Positions 1-5,631 of a stretch of 6,049 nt of DNA are shown here, in pieces (within the stretch, counting starts at the first letter, position 1; every line of letters starts with the position of its first letter). Location: NCBI GenBank assembly GCA_002452635.1, contig DKEU01000013.1, forward strand, positions 5,869 to 11,917, given 5' to 3'. Both the position numbers and the translations under genes were made by a program. The notes below the pieces were generated by a model. That model worked only from the letters and a program-made list of their open reading frames with translations, was not told where the DNA came from and did no database searches. The DNA is from Desulfovibrionaceae bacterium UBA6814 (lineage in GTDB: Bacteria > Desulfobacterota > Desulfovibrionia > Desulfovibrionales > Desulfovibrionaceae).

Positions 1-1132
<1,132 letters not shown>

Positions 1133-1141
1133 GGGTCCATG

Positions 1142-1177
1142 TCCTCCTGAAGTATTCACGCGGCTGCCTGGCCGCGT
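1142..1177 (-). promoter_or_regulatory. GC hairpin plus ribosome binding site in the dnaK 5' leader
   Basis: Read on the minus strand, a 7-bp perfect stem (arms 1158-1164 and 1171-1177, 6-nt loop) is followed four bases later by ACTTCAGGAGGACA (1140-1153), which holds the dnaK Shine-Dalgarno AGGAGG. The same arrangement precedes grpE. The hairpin has no following U-tract, so it is not an intrinsic terminator. It could mark an mRNA processing or stability site, or modulate access to the RBS. The structure is seen directly; the role is inference. Confidence 0.5.
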
Positions 1178-1194
1178 TTGTATGCTGTGACCGT

Positions 1195-1223
1195 GAAATT
1201 AATGCGCAATGTCCGGGTGTAAA
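1195..1223 (-). promoter_or_regulatory. Weak candidate sigma-70 promoter upstream of dnaK
   Basis: In the A/T-richer gap between grpE and dnaK, the minus strand carries TTTACA (1218-1223) followed after 16 nt by TAATTT (1196-1201). The -35 box is close to consensus and the -10 box is poor. The rest of the gap (1224-1258) shows no CIRCE inverted repeat and no clear terminator for grpE. dnaK may therefore have extra, non-HrcA transcription, but readthrough from hrcA-grpE explains the layout equally well. Confidence 0.25.
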
Positions 1224-1258
1224 GGGGGTATGGGGAATTTTTGCCTAAGCCCCGGCCC

Positions 1259-1834
1259 TCACTCCCCGGCGCTCACCATGACCATGGCCGGCCTGAGCAG
1301 CCGCTCCCGCAGCTTGTAGCCCTTTTTGAGGAGCTTACAGACCTTGCCCGGCGCGTGGTCCGGGTGGGATTCCTGGCCCACCGCCTCGTGCAGCTCGGGG
1401 GTGAACTCCTCGCCCTCGCAGCCGACCGCCACCAGGCCGTGGGCGGCCAGGGCGTCCAGGAAGAGCTTGCGGGTCATCTCCACGCCCATGAGCAGGTTCT
1501 TGCAGGCCGGGTCGCCGCCGCCGTGCTCGATGGCCAGGTCCAGGTTGTCCAGGATGGGCAACAGGTCCGCCAGCACGCCTTCGGCCGCGTATTTCCGGAA
1601 TTCGTCCATCTCCCGCTGCAGGCGCTTGCGGGTGTTGTCCAGTTCGGCCAACTGGCGCAGGCGGGCGTCGTCGAACTCGGCCTTTTCCGGGCAGGCCGGG
1701 CAGACCCGGGCCGCGCACAGGGCGCGCAGTTCTTCATCGCTCAAGGTCAACTCCGGGGCCGGGGCCTCGGTCGGGGCCTCGGCTGCGGTCTCGCCTGTGG
1801 TGGCCGCCTGGGTCGCAAGAAGGTCGTCAGACAT
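1259..1834 (-). CDS. grpE: Nucleotide exchange factor GrpE
   Basis: GrpE is the cytoplasmic, homodimeric co-chaperone that releases ADP from DnaK. The protein has 191 residues, the usual length. Residues 1-36 are an Ala/Glu/Thr-rich disordered tail. A long charged helix for dimerisation spans about 50-95 (LDNTRKRLQREMDEFRKYAA). It is followed by the family segment LLPILDNLDLAIEH, and the C-terminal beta domain carries EFTPELHEAVGQE and the closing KKGYKLRERLLRPAMVMVS. The start at 1834 is 12 nt from AGGAGG (1847-1852), somewhat long spacing. An unusual feature is the cysteine cluster C40-x4-C45-x2-C48 at the head of the coiled coil, with three more cysteines (111, 139, 166). Whether it binds metal or responds to redox is unknown. 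The gene lies 65 nt downstream of hrcA and 126 nt upstream of dnaK. Confidence 0.97.
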   Translation of the reverse strand: MSDDLLATQAATTGETAAEAPTEAPAPELTLSDEELRALCAARVCPACPEKAEFDDARLRQLAELDNTRKRLQREMDEFRKYAAEGVLADLLPILDNLDLAIEHGGGDPACKNLLMGVEMTRKLFLDALAAHGLVAVGCEGEEFTPELHEAVGQESHPDHAPGKVCKLLKKGYKLRERLLRPAMVMVSAGE

Positions 1835-1843
1835 GGTCGGGCC

Positions 1844-1883
1844 TGTCCTCCTGAAGTCCGGCCCGCGGCAGGGCGCGGGCCGG
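1844..1883 (-). promoter_or_regulatory. Strong GC hairpin plus ribosome binding site in the grpE 5' leader
   Basis: The hrcA-grpE gap holds a perfect 10-bp stem (CCGGCCCGCG at 1858-1867 against CGCGGGCCGG at 1874-1883, 6-nt loop). On the minus strand it is followed immediately by ACTTCAGGAGGACA (1844-1857), the same 14 bases found before dnaK. No U-run follows, so it is not a normal terminator. Likely roles are a processing or stabilising element giving hrcA and grpE-dnaK different mRNA levels, or a partial block to readthrough. These roles are inferred from the layout only. Confidence 0.55.
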
Positions 1884-1900
1884 GCGTTGCATTGTCCTGT

Positions 1901-2929
1901 TCAGAAACGCTTTTTGAGCAGTTCAGTAAGCATGCGGGCAGTGAAGTCAACCAGGGGCATGACCTTGGCGTAGTCCATGCGCAGGGGCCCCATCACGCCC
2001 ACCACCCCGCGGGCGCTGTCCTCGCTGCCGTAGGGCGTGGTCACCAGGGAATAGTCCTTGAGCTCGTCCAGCTCCTCCCGGCCCAGGCAGACCGTGATCT
2101 TGCCGCCCTCCAGGGTGCTGTCCAGGATGTGCAGGAGCTGGGTGCGCTCCTCCAGCAGGGCCAGCAGTTCGCGCATGGTGGCCATGTCCGCGAACTCGGG
2201 CTGGGACAGGATGTTCAGGGTGCCGTCCACGAACAGGTCCCGCTCCCGGGAGGTCTCGAAGGCGTCCCGGGCCAGGCGCAGGGCGTGGCGGGTCAGGGCG
2301 TCCAGGCGCTCCTTGGCGCCGGACAGCTCGCGCAGCACCCGCAGCCGCACCTCGGTGAGGGTGCGGCCGGTGAAATGGTGGTTGAGATAGTTGGAAAAGG
2401 TGACCAGGTCGTCCTGGCCCAGGGTCTCGTCCACGCTGATGAGCCGGTTCTGCATCATCCCGCCTTCCAGCACCAGGATGGCCATGGCCAGGCCGGGACG
2501 CACGGACACGAAATCGATGTTCTTCCAGCGCACGTCGTCGGTGGGCGGGGCCAGCACCATGCTCACCTGGTTGGACAGGGAGGAGAGCAGCCTGGAGCAC
2601 TGGCGCAGGATGTCGGTGAGCTCCAGGCCCGCGTTGCCCAGGTACTGGGTGATGAGGGTCTGTTCCTTCTCCGAGAGCACGGTGGGCCGCAGCACGTGGT
2701 CCAGGTAGAAGCGGAAGGCCTTGGCCGTGGGTTCGCGGCCGGCCGAGGTGTGCGGCTGCTCCAAAAAGCCCATGTCCGTGAGGTCGGCCATGGTGTTGCG
2801 GATGCTGGCCGGGGACAGGGAGAGGCCCGAGCGCTTGGACACCGTGCGCGAACCCACGGGCGCGGCGTGGGCGATGTAGTCCTCCACGATGGTGCGCAGG
2901 ACTTCGAGTTCGCGCGGGGCGAGTTTCAT
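1901..2929 (-). CDS. hrcA: Heat-inducible transcription repressor HrcA
   Basis: HrcA is the repressor that binds CIRCE operators of chaperone operons; in other bacteria its folding depends on GroEL, so free chaperonin level sets repression. The protein has 342 residues, normal for the family. The N-terminal winged helix (about 1-70) includes PVGSRTVSKRSGL, LSPASIRNTMADLTDMGFL and QPHTSAGREPT, all family hallmarks. The central and C-terminal parts form the GAF-like and dimerisation domain, ending in GVVGVMGPLRMDYAKVMPLV and LTELLKKRF. The start ATG at 2929 is 9 nt from GAGGTG (2939-2944). An in-frame GTG at 2941 would add four residues but has no Shine-Dalgarno of its own. The frame stays open far upstream, but that part only shadows rfbD and rfbB. 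A CIRCE element lies directly upstream, which implies autorepression. Confidence 0.97.
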   Translation of the reverse strand: MKLAPRELEVLRTIVEDYIAHAAPVGSRTVSKRSGLSLSPASIRNTMADLTDMGFLEQPHTSAGREPTAKAFRFYLDHVLRPTVLSEKEQTLITQYLGNAGLELTDILRQCSRLLSSLSNQVSMVLAPPTDDVRWKNIDFVSVRPGLAMAILVLEGGMMQNRLISVDETLGQDDLVTFSNYLNHHFTGRTLTEVRLRVLRELSGAKERLDALTRHALRLARDAFETSRERDLFVDGTLNILSQPEFADMATMRELLALLEERTQLLHILDSTLEGGKITVCLGREELDELKDYSLVTTPYGSEDSARGVVGVMGPLRMDYAKVMPLVDFTARMLTELLKKRF

Positions 2930-2943
2930 GCGGGCCTTCACCT

Positions 2944-2970
2944 CTGGCACTCTCTTTTCGGGAGTGCCAA
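2944..2970 (-). promoter_or_regulatory. CIRCE operator (HrcA binding site) upstream of hrcA
   Basis: The arms CTGGCACTC (2944-2952) and GAGTGCCAA (2962-2970) are separated by exactly 9 nt. Eight of the nine arm positions pair perfectly. The known CIRCE consensus is TTAGCACTC-N9-GAGTGCTAA; here the A/T pair at arm position 3 is replaced symmetrically by G/C, so dyad symmetry is kept. The distal arm begins one base after the -10 box of the hrcA promoter and the proximal arm touches the hrcA Shine-Dalgarno. Bound HrcA would therefore cover the transcription start. No second CIRCE is visible before grpE or dnaK. Confidence 0.93.
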
Positions 2971-2971
2971 G

Positions 2972-3000
2972 GCGATAACCACCGCAGTGAGGCCTGTCAA
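2972..3000 (-). promoter_or_regulatory. Sigma-70 promoter of hrcA-grpE-dnaK
   Basis: The minus strand has a perfect -35 box TTGACA (2995-3000), a 17-nt spacer and a -10 box TATCGC (2972-2977) that matches consensus only in its first three bases. The start point should fall near 2965, inside the CIRCE arm. A vegetative promoter overlapped by CIRCE is the standard HrcA arrangement. The promoter begins just 10 nt after the rfbD stop codon, and no terminator separates the two, so some readthrough from rfbBD is possible. Confidence 0.7.
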
Positions 3001-3009
3001 GGCGATGGC

Positions 3010-3894
3010 CTAGTCCGCGTTGTCCGCGGCCGGGCCGGCTTCGCGGTAGACGTAGTCGGCCAGGGCCTGGGCCCAGGGCCGGGGGGTGATGCCGGTGGCC
3101 TTGCTGAAGGCCGCGGTGTCCAGCACCGAGTAGGCGGGCCGCCTGGCCTTCTGGGGATATTCCGCAGAGGGGATGGGCACCACCCGGCAGGGCAGGCCGG
3201 CCAGGCGGATGGCCTCGGCCGCCAGCTCGGCCCAGCTGGCCCGGCCGGAGTTCACCACGTGGATGACGCCGGTGGCGTCCTTGGCCGCCAGGGCCACGGC
3301 CCAGGCCGCCAGGTCGCAGGTGTAGGTGGGCGAGCCCACCTGGTCGTGCACCACCCGCAGTTCGTCGCGCTCCGCGGCCAGGTCCAGGATGGTGCGCACG
3401 AAATTCTTCTTGCCCGGGCCGAAGAGCCAGGCGGTGCGCACGATGAGCAGGTTGGGCAGGTTCAGGGAGAGCAGGGCGCGCTCCCCGGCCAGCTTGGTCT
3501 CGCCGTACACCGAACTTGGGCCGGTGGGATCGTTGGGCAGGTAGGGGCTGTCCTTCTTGCCGTCGAACACGAAGTCCGTGGAGAAGTGCACCAGCTTGCA
3601 GGGCCGCTCCTGCACCAGGCGGCCCAGGAGCGCGGGCAGGGCCTCGTTGATGCGCCGGGCCTCGGCCGGTTCGTCCTCGGCCTTGTCCACCTGGGTGTAG
3701 GCCCAGGTGTTGAACACCGCGTCGGGCTCCAGCTTGTCCAGCAGGTCCTCCAGGGCCCCGGCCTCGAACACGTCCCTGCCCGGCCGGCCGGTGACGGCCA
3801 CGTGGCGGCCGGACTTTTCCAGCACCGCGGCCAGACTGGCGCCCAGCAGGCCGCCCTTGCCGCCCAGCACCAGGACCTTGGGCGTCTTGCTCAT
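3010..3894 (-). CDS. rfbD: dTDP-4-dehydrorhamnose reductase (RmlD family)
   Basis: RmlD performs the last step of dTDP-L-rhamnose synthesis, NAD(P)H-dependent reduction of dTDP-4-dehydro-L-rhamnose, feeding LPS or exopolysaccharide assembly in the cytoplasm. The protein has 294 residues, as usual. It is a Rossmann-type short-chain reductase with nucleotide-binding GGKGGLLG at 11-18, WAYTQVDKAE at 64-73, STDFVFDG at 105-112 and catalytic Y130-x3-K134 in SVYGETKLAGE. RTAWLFG and DQVGSPT follow in the second half. The start ATG overlaps the rfbB stop (ATGA) with GGGGAG just upstream, so the two are translationally coupled. RmlD-like reductases also make other dTDP-6-deoxyhexoses, and no rmlC epimerase or rmlA is present here, so the exact sugar is not certain. 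Confidence 0.93.
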   Translation of the reverse strand: MSKTPKVLVLGGKGGLLGASLAAVLEKSGRHVAVTGRPGRDVFEAGALEDLLDKLEPDAVFNTWAYTQVDKAEDEPAEARRINEALPALLGRLVQERPCKLVHFSTDFVFDGKKDSPYLPNDPTGPSSVYGETKLAGERALLSLNLPNLLIVRTAWLFGPGKKNFVRTILDLAAERDELRVVHDQVGSPTYTCDLAAWAVALAAKDATGVIHVVNSGRASWAELAAEAIRLAGLPCRVVPIPSAEYPQKARRPAYSVLDTAAFSKATGITPRPWAQALADYVYREAGPAADNAD

Positions 3895-4907
3895 GCCCGC
3901 TCCCCGTACCAGCGGTCCATGAAGGACCGGTACTCGCCGCTCTGCACGGAGCGCACCCAGTCGGCGTGCTCCAGGTACCAGGCCACGGTCTCGCGGATGC
4001 CGCGGCTGAAATCGTAGGAGGGCGCGTAGCCCAGCTCCCGGCCGGCCAGGGTGAAGTCCATGGCGTAGCGCCGGTCGTGGCCGGGCCGGTCCTTGACAAA
4101 GGAAATGAGGGAGTCGGGCTTGCCCAGTTCCCGGAGGATGGTGCGGACCACGGCCAGGTTCTCCATCTCCGCGGCCCCGCCGAAGTTGTACACCGCGCCG
4201 GGCCGGCCCTTTTCCAGGGCCAGGAGCACGCCGCGGCAGTGGTCCTCCACGTGGATCCAGTCGCGCACGTTCCGGCCGTCGCCGTAGACCGGCAGGGGCT
4301 GGTCCGCCCGGGCGCGGGAGATCATGAGGGGGATGAGCTTTTCCGGGAACTGGTAGGGGCCGTAGTTGTTGGAGCAGCGGGTGGTGACCGTGTCCAGTCC
4401 GTACGTCTCGTGAAAGGCCCGCACCAGGAGATCGGCCCCGGCCTTGGACGCGGAATAGGGGCTGTTGGGCGCGAGCGGCGTGTCCTCGCTGAACTTCCCG
4501 TCCGGTCCCAGGCTGCCGTAGACCTCGTCCGTGGAGATGTGCACGAAGCGCGGGACCTGGTGCTCCCGGGCCAGGGTAAGCAGGGTCTGGGCGCCCAGCA
4601 CGTTGGTGGTGACGAAGGGGGCCGGGTCGTCGATGGAGCGGTCCACGTGGGTCTCGGCCGCGAAGTTCACCACCGCGTCGGGCTTGAACCCGCCCAGCGC
4701 CGCGTCCACGGCCCGCGCGTCGGCGATGTCCCCGCGCACGAACCGGTAGCGGGGCTCCTTTTCCTCAAGGGGGAGCAGGTTGGCCCGGTTGCCGGCGTAG
4801 GTCAGGGCGTCGAAGTTGAGGATGGTCGCGTCCGGCCGCTCCCGGAGCACGTGATACACGAAGTTGGTTCCGATGAACCCGCAGCCGCCGGTCACGAAAA
4901 GTCGCAT
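3891..4907 (-). CDS. rfbB: dTDP-glucose 4,6-dehydratase (RmlB)
   Basis: The enzyme converts dTDP-glucose to dTDP-4-dehydro-6-deoxyglucose using bound NAD, the branch point to rhamnose and other deoxysugars of surface polysaccharides. The protein has 338 residues, typical for the family. It is an extended short-chain dehydrogenase with TGGCGFIG at 6-13, STDEVYG with catalytic T126, D127 and E128, Y151-x3-K155 in YSASKAGADL, NNYGPYQFPEKLIPL, DWIHVEDHC and DRPGHDRRYAMD. The start at 4907 was chosen because it puts MRLFVTGG at the N-terminus. An ATG at 4979 in the same frame would add 24 Arg/Pro-rich residues and overlap the likely promoter. The Shine-Dalgarno (AGGCGAG) is weak. It is the first gene of a two-gene unit with rfbD. 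Confidence 0.95.
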   Translation of the reverse strand: MRLFVTGGCGFIGTNFVYHVLRERPDATILNFDALTYAGNRANLLPLEEKEPRYRFVRGDIADARAVDAALGGFKPDAVVNFAAETHVDRSIDDPAPFVTTNVLGAQTLLTLAREHQVPRFVHISTDEVYGSLGPDGKFSEDTPLAPNSPYSASKAGADLLVRAFHETYGLDTVTTRCSNNYGPYQFPEKLIPLMISRARADQPLPVYGDGRNVRDWIHVEDHCRGVLLALEKGRPGAVYNFGGAAEMENLAVVRTILRELGKPDSLISFVKDRPGHDRRYAMDFTLAGRELGYAPSYDFSRGIRETVAWYLEHADWVRSVQSGEYRSFMDRWYGERA

Positions 4908-4951
4908 ACGCTCGCCTGGGAAGTGGTTTCTGGTCCGCCGCCGACCGCTGG

Positions 4952-4979
4952 GTTGTACCCCAAAACCCCGCGGCGTCAA
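4952..4979 (-). promoter_or_regulatory. Candidate promoter of rfbB-rfbD
   Basis: The minus strand reads TTGACG (4974-4979), 16 nt, then TACAAC (4952-4957), a fair sigma-70 match, giving a leader of about 38 nt before the rfbB ATG. The -35 box lies mostly in the loop of an inverted repeat (8-bp arms CCCGCGGC 4967-4974 and GCCGCGGG 4982-4989), which might be an operator. The choice of promoter is inferred from consensus only. Confidence 0.4.
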
Positions 4980-4996
4980 AGGCCGCGGGCCGTTAG

Positions 4997-5046
4997 AAAT
5001 TTTTTTGCATTTTTCACTTGATTCGTCCGGGGTCTTTGCTTATGTT
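4997..5046 (+). promoter_or_regulatory. tRNA-Val promoter with UP-like element
   Basis: TTGATT (5018-5023), a 17-nt spacer and TATGTT (5041-5046) form a sigma-70 promoter whose start would be near 5053, a few bases before the mature tRNA. AAA followed by seven T at 4997-5006 would lie at about -56 to -47, where the distal subsite of an UP element binds the alpha subunit C-terminal domain; a second T-run follows at 5010-5014. The C-rich stretch after the -10 box resembles the discriminator of stringently controlled stable-RNA promoters. The boxes are seen; the regulation is inferred. Confidence 0.6.
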
Positions 5047-5058
5047 CCCTTCCCTCGT

Positions 5059-5134
<76 letters not shown>

Positions 5135-5146
5135 CCGAAAGAAGAA

Positions 5147-5183
5147 AGAAAGCCGGTCCTAAGGGACCGGCTTTCTGCTTTTC
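5147..5183 (+). terminator. Intrinsic terminator of the tRNA-Val gene
   Basis: A perfect 13-bp stem (arms 5147-5159 and 5164-5176, loop TAAG) is followed by GCTTTTCT. It begins 12 nt after the encoded CCA. The stem reads AGAAAGCCGGTCC on the 5' side. Confidence 0.9.
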
Positions 5184-5300
5184 TGGTAGTTGCATTGCGA
5201 AGTTGATGTTCAAAAATGTTCAACTCTTCTTTTTTTCAGAATGTCCAAAAGGGTGTTTGTTCTGGCTTCAATGCCACCTCCTTGCTCTTCGCTAGAGCAA
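5184..5300. other. AT-rich non-coding stretch between tRNA unit and CRISPR flank
   Basis: No convincing gene is visible. By hand count 5191-5270 holds 29 G/C of 80 (36%), far below the rest of the window, which suggests foreign or decayed DNA. It contains the direct repeat ATGTTCAA at 5206-5213 and 5216-5223 (period 10), a T7 run at 5230-5236, and a 7-bp hairpin TTGCTCT/AGAGCAA at 5282-5288 and 5294-5300. On the minus strand AAGGAGGT precedes an 11-codon frame starting TTG, which is too short to call as a gene. Confidence 0.5.
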
Positions 5301-5600
5301 CTAGAGCCTGCCTGTTGCCTTCTGGAGGAGGGCTTTGCCCCCGGCCTTGGGCTCTACGTTGCGCCTCCAGTCCTCCAACCTGACCTCAGGCAAGCGATCG
5401 GAGGGCGGCGTGCATGATGTCGGCTGAAACCAGGGACCATCCTGCGCGGGTTGTTTCCGTTTCTTCTGGGGTGGGACAACGGCCTGGATCAGGCGCTCGT
5501 CGCACTCGCAGGGAGCGGTCGGCCTGACCATGAGGCCTGCGTACTCGGGGTGGAAGGTGTTGATGAGCAGGTCCGGCTCCTGGGGGATGAGGACGCGGCC
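5301..5600 (-). pseudogene. 3' remnant of a gene cut off by the CRISPR array, possibly RES-domain toxin C-terminus
   Basis: One minus-strand frame is open from the edge of the terminal CRISPR repeat to a TAG at 5301-5303, with a stop (TGA, 5607-5609) just inside the repeat. Its first ~45 codons show strongly G/C-ending codon use like the real genes here. They encode RVLIPQEPDLLINTFHPEYA followed by GLMVRPTAPCECDERLIQ. The pattern (VP.E.N-L-NP-HPDFA, then DPRL) resembles the end of RES-domain NAD+-degrading toxins, but this is recognition from memory at moderate strength. The upstream part of the gene is missing, and no ATG with a ribosome binding site precedes the conserved-looking stretch. 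Codons after about 5440 look less gene-like, so the original stop may have been lost. The only ATG-initiated version (5531, 76 codons) starts in the middle of the conserved part and is not credible as an intact gene. Confidence 0.4.
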
Positions 5601-5602
5601 CC

Positions 5603-5631
5603 CGGTTCATCCCCGCGGGCGCGAGGAACAC
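5603..5631 (-). repeat. Degenerate terminal CRISPR repeat
   Basis: It is identical to the other repeats except for A instead of G at 5624 (plus strand). In the crRNA sense this is C to U in the 5' arm of the stem, opposite a G, so a G-U wobble keeps the hairpin. A single degenerate repeat marks the leader-distal end and supports the minus-strand orientation of the array. Confidence 0.9.

Noticed and set aside
1230..1235. CCCCAT on the minus strand as the -10 box of a sigma-32 heat-shock promoter for dnaK
   Set aside because: No CTTGAA-like -35 box lies at the required 13-14 nt distance; the CTTAGG nearby is only 8 nt away.
1241..3013. 590-codon open frame on the plus strand
   Set aside because: It lies antisense to grpE and hrcA, is rich in Gly/Gln/His/Val as is typical of antisense frames of GC-rich genes, has no family motif, and crosses the CIRCE element.
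2930..4099. Open minus-strand frame extending hrcA upstream to a 732-residue protein
   Set aside because: The extra part is Gly/Arg/Pro/Ala-rich, overlaps rfbD and rfbB in another frame, and crosses the hrcA promoter and CIRCE. It is a high-GC shadow frame.
4908..4979. N-terminal extension of rfbB to the ATG at 4979
   Set aside because: The extra 24 residues are Arg/Pro-rich and precede the conserved MRLFVTGG start, lack a ribosome binding site, and coincide with the likely promoter.
5251..5288. Small minus-strand frame with AAGGAGGT before TTG (11 codons)
   Set aside because: It is very short, starts with a rare codon, has no recognisable peptide motif and no downstream gene to control.
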